64,000 nucleotides of DNA from contig CM065296.1 in assembly GCA_032871835.1 (NCBI GenBank), positions 8,628,001 to 8,692,000 of the forward strand, written 5' to 3'. The notes under the pieces are model-generated. The model was not told the DNA's origin, did not search any database, and saw only the letters and a program-made list of their open reading frames with translations. Shown here in pieces: positions 33,142-45,399 of this stretch (its first letter is position 1; the number at the start of each line of letters is the position of its first letter). A program made the translations under genes and the position numbers. The DNA comes from Dipteronia dyeriana. Its lineage: Eukaryota > Streptophyta > Magnoliopsida > Sapindales > Sapindaceae.

Positions 33142-33626
33142 TTGTTCTTATTATTTTTGAAGTTATGGCACTGCATTCCTGGTAACCGTCAACAAATAAG
33201 TAATATGTTTATATTGTAATTGACAATCAGAAAAGAAAACTCATTTTATTCATAATACAACAAGTTTGTCCTCAATAAAAGCATTCTTGAAAACATCATC
33301 AAAAATAAGTTGTACATGACTTTGTATCCACTTCTACACCCCTATCATAAAAATGTGCTACAAATTGGCACAATTGAAACGATTTATTTATTATTTTATC
33401 AAAAAAATTACTATCTTGACTTTAAATATATAATTACAGGAAACGAATTTTTGGGGCTAAAAATTCGAATATATGTCTTGCAATCAATGCAACAAAGTCA
33501 GAGATTCGGAATATTAAGAATCATTTATTTGCATTTACTGTATAAAAAAAAAAGGAATGCCAAAGATGTAACACGGTATCAAAAAAAAGGAATAGTATCA
33601 TTTCTCCTCTATAATATGATCTATTA

Positions 33627-33939
33627 CACTATGTTTGGTTTGATGGAATTGGAGGGAAATGAAAGAAAATGATTTGAATGGATTTCTAATATCATGTTTG
33701 GATTGTTAAACGAGGGGGAAATGAAAGGAAAATGAGGGAAAAGAAAGGAAAGGAATTTAATAATTTCTTATTGTTTCATCCAATTGGGTTTCTTACCAAA
33801 TTTGGAAGGAAATGGAAGGAAAGGAAAAGAAAGGAAAAATATTTTTCAATATCTTTCAATATCTTAAAAGTAATCTTATATAACAATGTATATCTATTAT
33901 TCATATTGTTGAAAGAAAGGTATTTTCGTAATAGAATAA

Positions 33940-33970
<31 letters not shown>

Positions 33971-34108
33971 GTCTCTTTTCCTTTTCTTTCGTAACTATCC
34001 AAACAACAATCGTTAAAAGTATTATCTTTCCTTTCCTTTCCTTTCTTTTCCTTTCTTCATTAACTTATCATTTCATTTCCTTTCATTTCCATCAAACCAA
34101 ACATAGTG
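33627..34108. mobile_element. Tourist-like (PIF/Harbinger) MITE, 482 bp, TTA target duplication
   Basis: The left tip CACTATGTTTGGTTTGATGG is the exact reverse complement of the right tip, and arms rich in GAAAGGAAA/TTTCCTTTC continue inward. TTA flanks both sides (33624-33626, 34109-34111). It lies within the left terminal repeat of the MULE-like element at 33589-35480. Confidence 0.92.
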
Positions 34109-34344
34109 TTAGTAAATTTTCCCAAATATTTTACTTACTAGTCATTCTTCCCCTTGAAACTGAAAATATTCGCCATATTCTCCCTTCTCGTTAGTTTTTC
34201 CGTTAAAAATGTTAATTTTCATATTATAAGACATGTTTGCCCTTAAATAGTTGAGGTTAGTGAGAGAATACAATTATGCCCTAAAACTCAAATTAAAAAA
34301 AAAACTGAAAAAAATGGTGGAGATTCAGTGATCTCTCTAAGATA

Positions 34345-35207
34345 TTCAAATCGAATTTCTTTCCATACCAGTTTTGATTTTTTATTATTTCTAATCACCA
34401 AAATATAAAACCTAGATTGTGAAACCAATAATTTTCAATTCCTTTCACCATCAAAACAATAAACTGAAACCAAAATTATTTTTATTTCAAATGATTCAAC
34501 ACCATTCAATTTTACATAATTTCTTTCCATATCAACATTCAACACCAGAAACCAAACACATCCATCTCCAAAACAAAAACTTACGACTATGTTAATTCTT
34601 CACACCCTAACCCTCAAATCCAAGAGCAAACCTATCAACCACACCATCACTAGCTTAAACCCAACCAAGCTCATCTACCACAACCACACCCGTCGTCGTC
34701 GCCGTAAAACGTCCATCAATTCACTTCGTGGTGGCGACTACCGATCTATCAAAGGAAGAAAAAAAGGGAAAAGAGAGATAGGAAGAAAGATGAGGGATCT
34801 GCGACGAGAGGAGATCGTTTATCACTAAAATCCTAGCCACCTACCCACAAACACCGCCACCTACTATCAACCATCGCCAAACACGATTGCCCCCTAACCC
34901 AAACCTAAAATCGAATCCAGTTAAACCCCCACCGTCAACCAGCGGTGAGAGAAGATCTGGGCTCGTTCTTGTCGGTGGTCCCAAACCAGTGAGAATAATT
35001 AGAGAGAGATAAAGAAAGAAGAGAAATGGATTTGGTTTGCTTTGATTTGAGTAGGCAGGGTTGGTTGTCGTTGTGTTTGTGTCGACGACTTGGAGCACCG
35101 ATAGACGCTAATGGGGTCGTTGGGAAGGTGAAGAAGATGGATAATTTGGTGATGTTGCGGTGTGATTTCTGGTGTAGGTGGGTGTGATTTCTGGAGAATT
35201 GTTTTAT
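34345..35207. repeat. Cargo block, copy A, homologous to 57555-58413
   Basis: From AAATCGAATTTCTTTCCATA to GATTTCTGGTGTAGGTGGGT the two copies are nearly identical in order and spacing, with scattered substitutions and small indels (copy A lacks a short stretch near GCCAAACC). The sequence resembles a plant gene leader/first exon on the minus strand; I do not recognise the protein. Confidence 0.88.
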
Positions 35208-36580
35208 GTTTTGTGTGTAATGTTGATAATGGTGCTAATTAATGATTTTACCATTTTACTCTCACATAAATTCCCATTCAGATCCATGTGGTGAAGTTAC
35301 CATTTTATCCCAAGAGTCAACAACAACTTAATAGTCAACTACCCAATTTAACGGAAAAACAAACAGGAAGGGGGAATATGGCGACAAATTTCAGTTCCAG
35401 TGGGGAGAATGACAAATAAGCAAAATATAGGGGGGAAATTTACTAATGCGTTATAATATAGGGGGAAAATGATACTATCCAAAAAAACAACGAAATTCTA
35501 TCAAAACATATCTAACAAATACATTGATATATTCATAGTTCTTATTTATTTTTATATAACTTAGATGTTGCGTTGAAGTGGAATTACAAGACACATGAAT
35601 CAATTTTGGTCACGGTATTTGGAAAGAATCAGAGATATTTTTGTCGTGCTCAGCAAAAGGACTTGTTGAACAAACAAACGAGGCATCACAAAGTGAGAAA
35701 TATTTAGAGGTTGTTATCAAAAATAGATTCTACTAAAAAAAACGCAAGGGTTATATAGCAAGTCACATTTAGAAATTGTTAGATTTTTTTTATATTATTA
35801 TCCATTTATTATAACTTTTTTAATTAGAAACCAAGTCAAATAACTTTATGGAAACCAACTACGTTACTTAAATGTTGATGAATTTATATTGTTTATCTTT
35901 AAAGATTTTAAAATTAACAGATGGAATTTTATATGTATATTTTTTTTATTTGACTGTATCATTCATCAGATAAAATCCTCACAAAGATTTGATCATTATA
36001 TTTCAATTTCTTGTTTCTACTTGAGTTTATTTTTTAAAATTGTCATTTAATGATTGTATTTGTTTTTTTTAATACTTTAATTAAACTTGTATTTATATGT
36101 AACAGGATGAGAGCATCAACATCGAAGTCACACTTTGTAATCCAAATGACTTCCTCGTTCATATTAGAGCAACTACGTTTGAAAGTCGAGAACAGATAAA
36201 AAATAAGATCAATGTTATTTTAATCTAGAAAATCCCCAAAGAAAACTTCTCTCAAGAATAAAATGGCAAGAATATAATAATCCAATAAATAATTCTTTTT
36301 GACATTTACTTTTTAAAATAATACTTTTAGCTTGTCTAAAACTTAGTCTAATTTTGATATATATATTTTTGGGAAGTTTATGGTTTTAAACAACCATTCA
36401 CTTTGAGCCATTAGGTTTTTGAACTATGTTAACTTTTCATCGTATAATTTTTCCTAACTTAGTAGATGCAATATAATAAAATATGTGATGTCATATTATA
36501 CGGATCTTTAATAGTAAGTTTCTTCTCCTTTATGGTTTACTTGTTTAATTTTTTGGCTTTTAATTCATTACCTAGTTTGT

Positions 36581-36700
36581 CTGAGTTTGTAATGATAAAA
36601 ATAAGTTTATTCTCTTTTGTGATTCATTTTTTTTTTGTCACTGAGTTTGTAATGACACAAATAATTTTATTCTTTTTTATAATTCGTTTGTTTCAAGTTT
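36581..36700 (+). repeat. 60-bp tandem repeat, two copies
   Basis: CTGAGTTTGTAATGA begins at 36581 and 36641; both copies continue ATAA(G/T)TTTATTCT. Confidence 0.8.
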
Positions 36701-37077
36701 ATGGGTTTTACTTGATTATATGATCATTGACTAGGCAATATAAGGTATCTTTTCCTTTTTGGTTCGCTTTTTAGTTTTTTATCTTTTGTTTTATTTTCTA
36801 ATAAATTATTAATATACAACTTGGCTTCACATATTTTAGTTTAATTAATCAATTTGATTTTTTGTCTCCAATTGTTACTATTAATTCTAATATAACTGTA
36901 CGGTTTCTAAATTTAAAACTAAATTAATATTTTTCAAGTTTATGTTTATATAAATTAAAGGAAAACAAACCTTAAAATTTATTAGTTTACATATATGTTT
37001 ACAAGTATATGTATATATAAAATAAAGAAAGAAAGAAAAAAACTTCAAAATTTATCGGTTTACAATATGTTAAAGAG

Positions 37078-37226
37078 TAATGTTACTTTGTCTAAATATA
37101 ATGCTTAAATGATATGATAATATTCTAATTCATTCATTTAAATTGGATTAAATTTGTATGATTTAAATGAATGGACCGGAGTGTTGCCACATCATTTGGA
37201 CACCATATTTGTACAAAGTATCATTA
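37078..37226. mobile_element. ~150-bp foldback MITE
   Basis: TAATGTTACTTTGTCTAAAT at the left pairs with TAATGATACTTTGTACAAAT from the right; pairing goes on through ATGATnTG and TTCATTTAAAT. Same family as 28371-28450 and 44413-44914. Confidence 0.8.
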
Positions 37227-37830
37227 TTCCTATGTTAATACATATAAAACTCAATTTGATAATCATATATAATCGGAAGCACAAGATTGTGCTTCCAAAC
37301 CTAGTTTTATAATATAACAGCTATAATGGATTTTTTTTGAAACTATATAAATATATCAGTTTGATTAAGGTTAGATTTGACTTAACAATGGGAAGGGCAT
37401 GAATATCTTTTTCCATAAAAAGTAAATAAAAATAATTTTTATTTATTATAAAATAATAAATATTAAAAAATCTTTAGACATGATCAAAATGAAAAAGAAA
37501 TTAAAAAAAAAAAGGGAACAAGAGGTAACACCATCTTACCCTCACCGAATTTCCTCGAGAGATAATCAGTTTTTATTTTATTTTATTTATTTATTGTTAA
37601 TTTTGATGAATCAATGGAGATATGATTTTATTGTTAATTTTTTTAATTATTAATTGATTTTCAATTTTAATATTTATTTAAATAATAATATTATTATAAT
37701 AGGTAAAACATTAAAGGAAGTGCAATTTGTTCGTTTTATTTTTTAGTGTCGGTCAACACTCAATTGTTAGCCAATTGTATTTTCATGTAATTAAAGTAAA
37801 TGTTCAATATAATTGTGGTATTATAAACAT

Positions 37831-38387
37831 TGTAGTAGTCAAAAATGGACTTAGGCCCAAATCTCGTATCTCATCAACGATTAGAGACCTTAAGTTGGAT
37901 CATGCCCAGGTTTCGGGCCTACCCGAATCATTAAAACACAAACCTCATTTTGACTTGGTCACAACCATGATCAAGACTTCGATTTCGATTGGGATTCAGT
38001 TGTTGACCAGGATAATCAACAACTGTGAGATCCCGTAAAATTCGGCTTGGATTTCAAGGATCCTTATCAACAATTCCAACGTTTAAAAGGGATTGGGTAG
38101 CCTATAAATAAAGGTTTCCTCCCATTCTTTAGTCTCTTTGATTTTTCTAAAGAACTAAACCTTTAAAGCTAGCCGAAATTCTGCTCAATTCTAAACTTTG
38201 ATCACCATAATCTATTCATCTAACCTCATTACGATCGTTCACCTATCAATCCATTTTTTATGCTTTTGTTATTTGCTTTCATCTTGTTTACAGGTTCAAT
38301 CCATATGACTCGACGATCCAGTCCAAGTTGCTTGGGCTTAACTCGAATCTGATCCGGTCTATATCAACTGTTGTTCGACCAACAACA
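37831..38387 (+). repeat. Gypsy LTR, first tandem copy (557 bp)
   Basis: TGTAGTAGTC...CAACAACA, with the TATA motif CCTATAAATAAAGG at about 38101. It lacks about 57 bp present in the second copy (near AGCTCAGCCTAAGC at 38876). Confidence 0.88.
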
Positions 38388-38457
38388 AACACCAGTGTCT
38401 ATTATTGCAATAAACATTTCTTTAATGATGAAACGGATTTCTTAAGCCAATGATGTA

Positions 38458-39071
38458 TGTAGTAGCCAAAGATGGACTTCAGCCAAATCTCATAGCCCAT
38501 CAACGATTAGAGACTTTAAGTTGGATCATGCATAGGTTTTGGCCTGACCCGAATCATTAAAACACAAACCTCATTTTAACTTGGTCACAACCACGATCAA
38601 GACTTTGAATTCGATTGGGATTCAGTTGCTGATCAGGATAATCAACAACTGTGAGATCCCGTAAAATCCGGCCTGGATTTCAGGAATCCTTATCAATGAT
38701 TCCAACGTTCAAAAGGGAATGAGTCGCCTATAAATAAAGGCTTCATCCCATTCTTTAGTCTCTCTGATTTTTCTAGAGAACTAACGTTGTCAAGCTTGCC
38801 GAAATTCTGCTCAATTCTAAACTTCGGTCACCGGAATCTATTCATCTAACCTTTTTACGATCGATCACTATCAATAGCTCAGCCTAAGCGCACCTAAAAC
38901 TAATACGAAATCACCAACCCACGTTTATTCTAATCCATTTTTTACGCTTTTGTTATTTGTTTTCATATTGGTTGTAGGTTCAATCCATCCGACTCGACGA
39001 TCCAATTCAAGTTGCTTGGGCCTAACTCGAATCTGATCCAGTCTACATCAATTGTCGTTCGACCAACAACA
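38458..39071 (+). repeat. Gypsy LTR, second tandem copy (614 bp), adjacent to the primer-binding site
   Basis: TGTAGTAGCC...CAACAACA. TATA motif TATAAATAAA at 38729-38738. This is the 5' LTR of the internal region that follows. Confidence 0.9.
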
Positions 39072-39074
39072 GTT

Positions 39075-39090
39075 TGGCGCCTACTGTGGG
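39075..39090 (+). promoter_or_regulatory. Gypsy primer-binding site
   Basis: TGGCGCCTACTGTGGG follows the LTR by three bases. TGGCGCC is the usual start of the tRNA-complementary site in many plant gypsy elements. Confidence 0.8.
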
Positions 39091-39139
39091 TCCCCTTACA
39101 ACTTGAACACAGTCAACGATTCAAACAAGCTATTTTGAA

Positions 39140-39540
39140 AATGTCATGAGAAGGAAGCAACCCGATTGTAGAGCAGTTGCTGGCTGCATTGACTACTCAA
39201 ATGGCAGCCAACACTCAAAATATGCAAGAGATCGAAGCAGAAAATGCGTCGATCCAAACCAGGAATGCATAATTACGAGCGATAATCGAGGGTGCACCCA
39301 ACAGCCTGCCGCCAACACCTCATGTTCAAGCAAACGACCCAATCCAAGGAACAGATAGGACGGCTCCAACAGTACCCACAGACCCAATGAATCAAGAAGA
39401 AAACACAAATCAGGGGGCAAGTCGAGGACAAGAACGGTTCAAGTGGAAGCTAATGAACCTGGACCACAAATTCAAAGAGAAGCGCCACAGAAGCTCGACT
39501 TAGCTGTCAATCGACAAGAGAACCACCTAAGGACTCATGC
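39140..39540 (+). pseudogene. Gypsy gag N-terminal remnant
   Basis: The frame starting at ATGTCATGAGAAGG, allowing for frame breaks, reads VEQLLAALTTQMAANTQ and EIEAENA, a coiled-coil-like gag start, then a polar Asn/Gln/Pro-rich stretch. A stop occurs near 39268. Truncated at about 39540 by the internal deletion. Confidence 0.65.
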
Positions 39541-39589
39541 GTCGCTTAAGTCGACTATTAATTTGGTAACACCAAATGTTGGATTGCAT

Positions 39590-41430
39590 CTTTTTTTTGA
39601 CCCATAACTTTCAGGTCGAATCACAAAATGGGCGGTCGAAATCAGCGAACACGACATCTCTTTCCATCTGTGAACATCCTTAAAATCCCAGGTATTTGCT
39701 GAATTTATAGCTGATTTTACACCTAACGAGTAATTACAGGCCGAACAAGAACTAGTGTCGCTCGCGGAAGAAACAACAAACAACATGTGGACATTATCAG
39801 TCGACGGGTCAAGTAACATAAAGGGAAACGGACTTGGATTACATCCCCACAATGAGATAACTCGGAGCAGTCCATCCACTGTAATTTCCACGTAACAAAC
39901 AGTGAAGCAGAATATGAAGCAATGATTGCAGGACTCGACGTTGCTAAAAGTCTTGAAATTAAAAACATACAGGTGTTCAGAGACTCGTAGCTAATCATAC
40001 GACATATGAATGGAACCTACAAAGCCAAGGATAAAAGAATGACAGCTTACTTAGCCAAAGTCAAACAGCTCGAATCCACATTCGACACTTTCTCTTTATT
40101 GTAAGTACCTAGATCAGAAAATTACATAGCAGATGCCTTAGCGAGTTTGGGGTCGACATCACAGGAAAATAGTCCCAAGTCTATACCTATTATACACATA
40201 CTGCAACCAGCAATAGAAGAAAACATCGCGACAGTTGACAACGGTATCAGTTGGGTAGATCCAAATAAGAATTATTTAGAAGGTGATATATTGCTGGACG
40301 ACAAAACATAAGTGAGAAAAATCAAGGCTAAATCAGTCAAGTTCTGCATCCTATATGATAAACTCTATAAAAAATCATTTACAGGTCCATACTTGAGATG
40401 CGTCATGCCCAGAGAAACGTACGACGTACTCAAAAGTCTTCACTATAAGGAATGCGGAAATCATTCAGACGCAAGAAGCCTGTCGAACAGAGCAATCACA
40501 ACTGGTTACTATTGGCCAACAATACGGTCCGACTCACAAAAACATGTGAAAAACTGTGACAAATGTCAAAGATTTGCTCAAATATCTCACATCCCACCAG
40601 GTACACTAAACTCTATTTCAGCTCAATCCCTTCATGAAATGAGGGATGGACATTGTAGGAAAGCTCCTAGCAGCACCAGGAGGAGTCGTGTACATGTTGG
40701 TTCTAACCGACTACTTCACTAAATGGGTCAAAGCAGGAGCCTTTCAGCACATCCGAGACGTTGAGGTACGCAATTTTATCTAGAAAAATATTATATGCAG
40801 GTTTGGAATACCCAAAGAAATAGTAACCGACAACGGTTCACAATTCATATCATTCGACTTCAAGAATTTCTGTGATAAGTACGGCATCAAACTCAGTTTT
40901 TAAACACCAAGATATCCCTAAGAAAATGGACAAGCAAAGTCGACAAACAAGACAATAATCAATACGTTAAAGAAAGGGCTTGAAACGGAAAGAAGTGAGT
41001 GGGCCGACAAACTCCCTGAAGTCCTATGGTCATATAGAACTACTCCCCGTCAGTCGATAGGCGAAACACCATTCTCTCTAGTCTACAGCGCAGAAGCAGT
41101 AATTCCAATAGAAATAAGACTAACAGCAGCCCGAAGCGAGCGCCCCAATGAAAAATAAAATAATCAAGAGTTGCTACTTGAACTGGACCACCTAGACGAA
41201 CGTCGAGAACGGGTATCATTAAGAATACAAGCATATCAACAACAGGTCGCTCAACATTATAATAAAAATGTCAAAATCAGAACCTTCAAAGTCAATAAAT
41301 GGATATGACGACGAGTGTTCCAAAATACGAGAGAACAAGAAGCAGAAAAATTAGGCCCAATATGGGAAGGCCCTTACCAAATAACCGGAAGCTAAAGGAA
41401 GATGTGCATACAAACTGCGTGACGTCTGTA
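39590..41430 (+). pseudogene. Gypsy RNase H-integrase remnant
   Basis: The RNase H part begins with FAEFIADF, then LSVDGSSN and SEAEYEAMIAGL, and ADALASLGS near 40134. The integrase zinc module (HxnHxnCxxC: HYKECGNH then CDKCQR) is at 40440-40570. The catalytic core has VLTDYFTKW near 40700 and TDNGSQFIS near 40830, and the C-terminal part has GPYQITG near 41375. Stops occur at about 39690, 40309, 40915 and elsewhere, and a frame change near 40640. Complete in extent but not functional. Confidence 0.85.
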
Positions 41431-41439
41431 AAGTGAAAG

Positions 41440-43009
41440 AAAGAATTTTTTTTTTTTAAGTGATTGAGTGCAAGCGGTGGATTCATCTGATAAGGAGGAA
41501 GAATAAAAAAAATGATAAAACAGAGGAGATACAATTGTGCAATGAAGAGAGAAAAAGAGAGACACCATAAGGTTACCGAACACAATCCGATTTCGCTCCA
41601 GCTTTTACAAGTGAGTTTATATATATAGATTAATATTTGTTAAATGTTAGGTCACTATAAAGTGAAATAATTTTGCTTTCTATTATTTTTTAGGTACTTA
41701 ATTGTTTTGATTGTGTGATTGACAACTGTGTTGAAAAAAAAAATTAGGTTGTAATGTAATTTGTTGTTGATTTTGAGCTTAATTTGAGTTTTATTGGATT
41801 CTTTTATAAGATTTTAACTGTTTTGATTGTGTTGTTCTCTATCAAAGTTTATAATTTTAGTGATGTTTTTTTTTTCTGCAGAATGATGTTTGTTAAATTT
41901 AGTTTATTTGAGAGTAAATTGTATGAATTGGTTAAAATTTCTATTAAATTTTTTTTTCCTAAAGTTTTTAAACGGCTTCAGAAAGGTTGTATCAAAGACA
42001 AACAACCTATATAAGCATGTCTTGATAAATTGGTTAGGTAACCCATCTATTCAAATACAGAGACTGAGCTATTGAAAAGTTGAAGAAAATGATTCAAATT
42101 AATAAGTCTTCCAATGAATGAGCTTTACAATTTTATATCAATTAACAATGTAAAACTCTACTATATTCATATATTTATATTTTTATTATTTTCTTCTTTT
42201 TGCAATGATATGATTCGGTTATTGATACGAGCACATGTCAAAACCAAGTAAATACAAAACATGATGATTTTATTTTTGAAAGCATGGAATACAACAATTT
42301 CAATAATATTAAAAAGTATACTTAGCAGCTTAATTTGAAGCAAGGTTTTAAGTTTGGGTAAACAAGGTTTTAAGTTTGAGTCGTTGCACTGTAAATGAAA
42401 TATATATATATATATATGAAAAAAAAATCATATATATAACCACACTTGGTAACTTAGATATATACACACTCAATCGTGTAAATATAATTATCTAATTAAA
42501 TGATCATTTAATTAACATTTATTGAAGTGCCTTTGATCCTTCAAAATCTAGCATTCAACGAAATAAATTTAAACCCTTGAGACTTGAGAGTATGATATCT
42601 CTATACTCTCGAAAAATTGTACGTGTACACTTTTTTTTATATACACCCCTTTAAAAATTTATAATATGTATGCACACTCCACATATTAATAAATACATTA
42701 TTATTTTTTTTAGATTTTAGTAAAATACCGAAACCTAATAAATTATTAAATAACAAAATAAAAATAAAATCAAAAGGAAAGGATTTATATTTAAAAATAT
42801 ATTTATTTAACTTATTTTTAATTAAATTAAATGATTTTCTTCTTTTAAAAAATATATTTTATAATGATTATTTGATATTTTAATTTAAATAATCATAATT
42901 TAAGTTTAATTAATAAATCAATCAAAAGATATTACATATGTTGAAAATATTAAATATTGTTTTTATTCGTTATATGTGATGCTGCATTTATAATTATTAT
43001 AATAGTTTT
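41440..43009. other. AT-rich spacer without a supported gene
   Basis: Includes a short GA-rich stretch (41500-41600) ending in ACAAGTGAGT, a donor-like site, and a small open frame at 41884-42014 after CTGCAG. Neither shows a recognisable domain. Confidence 0.5.
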
Positions 43010-43017
43010 ATTTAAGT

Positions 43018-43583
43018 TAGACTTGGTGATTCGTATTCGCGGGTCGAGTTGAACCAAACCCGACACGACCCATTTAATAAACGGGTCGTGTCGGGTTGAC
43101 CCATTTATTAAACGGGTTAAAGTTTTCAAACCTAACTCAACCCATTTAATAAACGTGTCACCCAACACGACCCGTTTAACCCGTTTTCTAATGGCCAGAT
43201 CTAACGGGTCGGATCCAATCATCCAGTCATCCAACCCGATTGGTTTTACTTTATTAAAATTTATTAAAAACATACTCCAAATATAATTTAAACATGTCCT
43301 TACAAAAACAAACATAATAAACAACTAAACCACAACTTCAAGATAAAGTTTAATATATAGTAGTAGTTAAATTACAAATATATCCCCCATTTAATTTTAA
43401 ATTAAATATATGTCATAACTAATCGTGTCAACCCGTCAACCCGTTTACGAAACCTGACATGACCCGTTTGTTAAACGAGTCATCTCATTTACCAACCCGA
43501 ACCCATTTAGCTGGACCTAACCCAACCCAAATTCATCGAGTTCGTGTCGACCCGTTGTGTCGTGACCTAAAATACCATGCCTA
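43018..43583. mobile_element. hAT-type MITE, 566 bp, perfect 8-bp target duplication
   Basis: ATTTAAGT flanks both sides (43010-43017 and 43584-43591). The short tips TAGACTTGGT and, reverse-complemented, TAGGCATGGT fit hAT ends. The interior is packed with AACGGGT and CGACACGACC motifs in both orientations. No coding capacity. Confidence 0.85.
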
Positions 43584-43689
43584 ATTTAAGTAAGACGTCA
43601 GTGTTAAGAAAAATAATAATTTAGACTTTATATACGGGTTTATTTAAAAAAAAAGAGCAATGTATATTTAAAATGACACAAACCTAAAG

Positions 43690-43855
43690 CCTTCATTGTT
43701 GGGCCTATAAAATACTATAGGCCCATTTTATCCGTAATGGACCTAATGGGCCTGCCCATTAACAATCACGAATCCAAATCATATATTCTTATCGGCAGTA
43801 AAACTGAGAGAGAGAGAGAGAGCGCTCGATAGAACTTCGATAAAAGAACTTTGAG
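43690..43855 (+). repeat. Duplicate of the promoter/leader of the 47-50 kb gene
   Basis: Shares with 46152-46352, in order: CCTTCATT, GGCCC repeats, AATGGGCC...GCCCAT, TCCAAATCATATATT, TTATCGGC(A/G)G, a GAGAGAGAG run and GATAGAACTTCGA. It includes several TGGGCY site II-type motifs. No coding exon follows it; MITEs fill the gap to the second copy. Confidence 0.75.
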
Positions 43856-44412
43856 ATGAACCTCTGATAATGGCCACTTTCTAGTGGCCTTTTTAGTTTG
43901 GCTTTTAGCCTTCTTTGCTTTCCAAAAACTATGATGCTATGGTAAATGCTATTATAATGAATTCCAGGATTGAAAAACTTTGATGGGAATGTGAGTTATG
44001 GGGTGGACCTCATCTTGTCTCAATATTATGACAATTAATAATGAGTAGTCACTTTTTTCATCTTCTTTGTCTTTCTTGTAAGCAAACCTATCATAAGCAT
44101 AACAATGAAACTTGTAGATTTCAATAATTTTAAAAACGATACATGCTCGATAATTATCTCGTTCTAAATTAATAGATATTGTCAACAACAACAACAAAAA
44201 GTGTGCAATTTTTTTATATATAAATATATATTCCGTTGATCACGGTCCAATGTGATTTAATGGTAAATTATGCTCATTAACATGACAATTACCAGATTGG
44301 AGTCACTGATACATAAGTGGTATAAAAAAAACAAGTATAGGTTCTCGTTAAAATTATGTGATTACTATTTTTATTGTAATATGAAGAGATGAATCTTTGA
44401 AAGAAAAAAAAT

Positions 44413-44914
44413 AGTAATACTTTGTCTAAATTTGGTATCCAATGATGTGACACCACTATAATCTATTTATTTAAATCATATAAATCTAATATCAATTAAA
44501 TAAATGTTTAAATATTTGTTTGGTTGAGCTTTTCTACTGTCTCAACAGGTCTACAAAGAAAGCTCAATCAAACATCTATTTGAGTTTTTTAGTGTTTTTT
44601 TATTAGACTTTTGAGATTGTGTATTTAAAATTGATTAGATGCTAGTATAGTTTAAACTTCTATTAGGTAAAAACTCGTGGGGAGGTACTTCTCCAAATAG
44701 ATAAAAAAAATCTACGAATCGAACAACTATAATTTTTTTTTTCAAGAACTCTATTTCTAAATAGATCTACTAGAAGTAAATCTTTTACCGATAGAGATTT
44801 TCAAAACCTCAACCAAACAAACTCTAAATCATGCAAATCTAATATAGTTTAAATGGATATATTATAATGATGCCACATTATTTAGACATCAAATTTGGAA
44901 AAAATATCATTATT
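44413..44914. mobile_element. Foldback MITE with a nested foldback element
   Basis: The outer arms match the 37078-37226 family (GTAATACTTTGTCTAAATTT at left; reverse complement AATGATATTTTTTCCAAATT at right). An inner element at about 44514-44824 has its own inverted ends, TTTGTTTGGTTGAG and CTCAACCAAACAAA, and splits the outer one. Confidence 0.75.
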
Positions 44915-45399
44915 GTAAAATAAAAAATTGAGAGTATTTTCTTGTTGTCTCTTAAGTTTTAAAGCATCTCCAATGTAAACGTGACTTGTGAAAAAAAAAG
45001 ATGTCACGTAGGATAAATAGATATTCTATTAATAATTGTGTCTTCAATGTAGCTGTGTATATTCAATCTCAAGTTGATATGACAAAAAAAAAATATTAGA
45101 CGTTGTCAACATAACCGTCCACTTATAGACGGACTATTGCACAACCTTTTTTTTAGGCTGACTCGGCAAACAGTTAAAATTGATATTAACTTTTCATCTA
45201 TTTTTTTGTAAGGAAATAAAATAAAAAGGTAAATAGGAAATAAAATTGGACATGTCATTAAAACAAAATGTGTTTTAAATAGAAACATTGGAAATCAAAT
45301 TTTAAGTTGATTGTCTATCAAGTCTATATTTATACCACATAGAAAACACGTCTCTTGGCATTGTTACAATATCAACAATTATTCTTATGCAGTTAACAT

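Larger units (their letters stand above)
33589..35480. mobile_element. MULE-like element with captured cargo, its left repeat split by a Tourist MITE
   Basis: The right end, reverse-complemented, reads GGATAGTATCATTTTCCCCC, ATTAGTAAATTTCCCCC, TTGTCATTCTCCCC, CGCCATATTCCCCCTTC and TTTTTCCGTTAAA. The left end reads the same series starting at 33589 (GGAATAGTATCATTTCTCC), but a 482-bp MITE sits at its TTA (33624-33626). Removing the MITE restores collinearity. The flanks are A-rich, so the target duplication is uninformative. Cargo at about 34345-35207 is repeated at 57555-58413. Confidence 0.85.
35481..37830. other. AT-rich spacer, possible exon fragments, tandem 60-mer
   Basis: No gene I can name. 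Two GC-richer stretches follow AG acceptor-like sites (35574-35700 and 36106-36228, the latter reading DESINIEVTLCNPNDFLVHI before a stop) and may be exon relics. The rest is AT-rich. Confidence 0.45.
37831..41440 (+). mobile_element. Ty3/gypsy retrotransposon remnant with tandem 5' LTRs and internal deletion
   Basis: Two direct copies of an LTR lie 70 bp apart, followed by a TGGCGCC primer-binding site, a short gag 5' part, then a jump straight to RNase H and integrase. The gag 3' end, protease and nearly all reverse transcriptase are missing. No 3' LTR follows the integrase; the element stops near 41440 in unrelated AT-rich sequence. Many stops. Confidence 0.88.
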
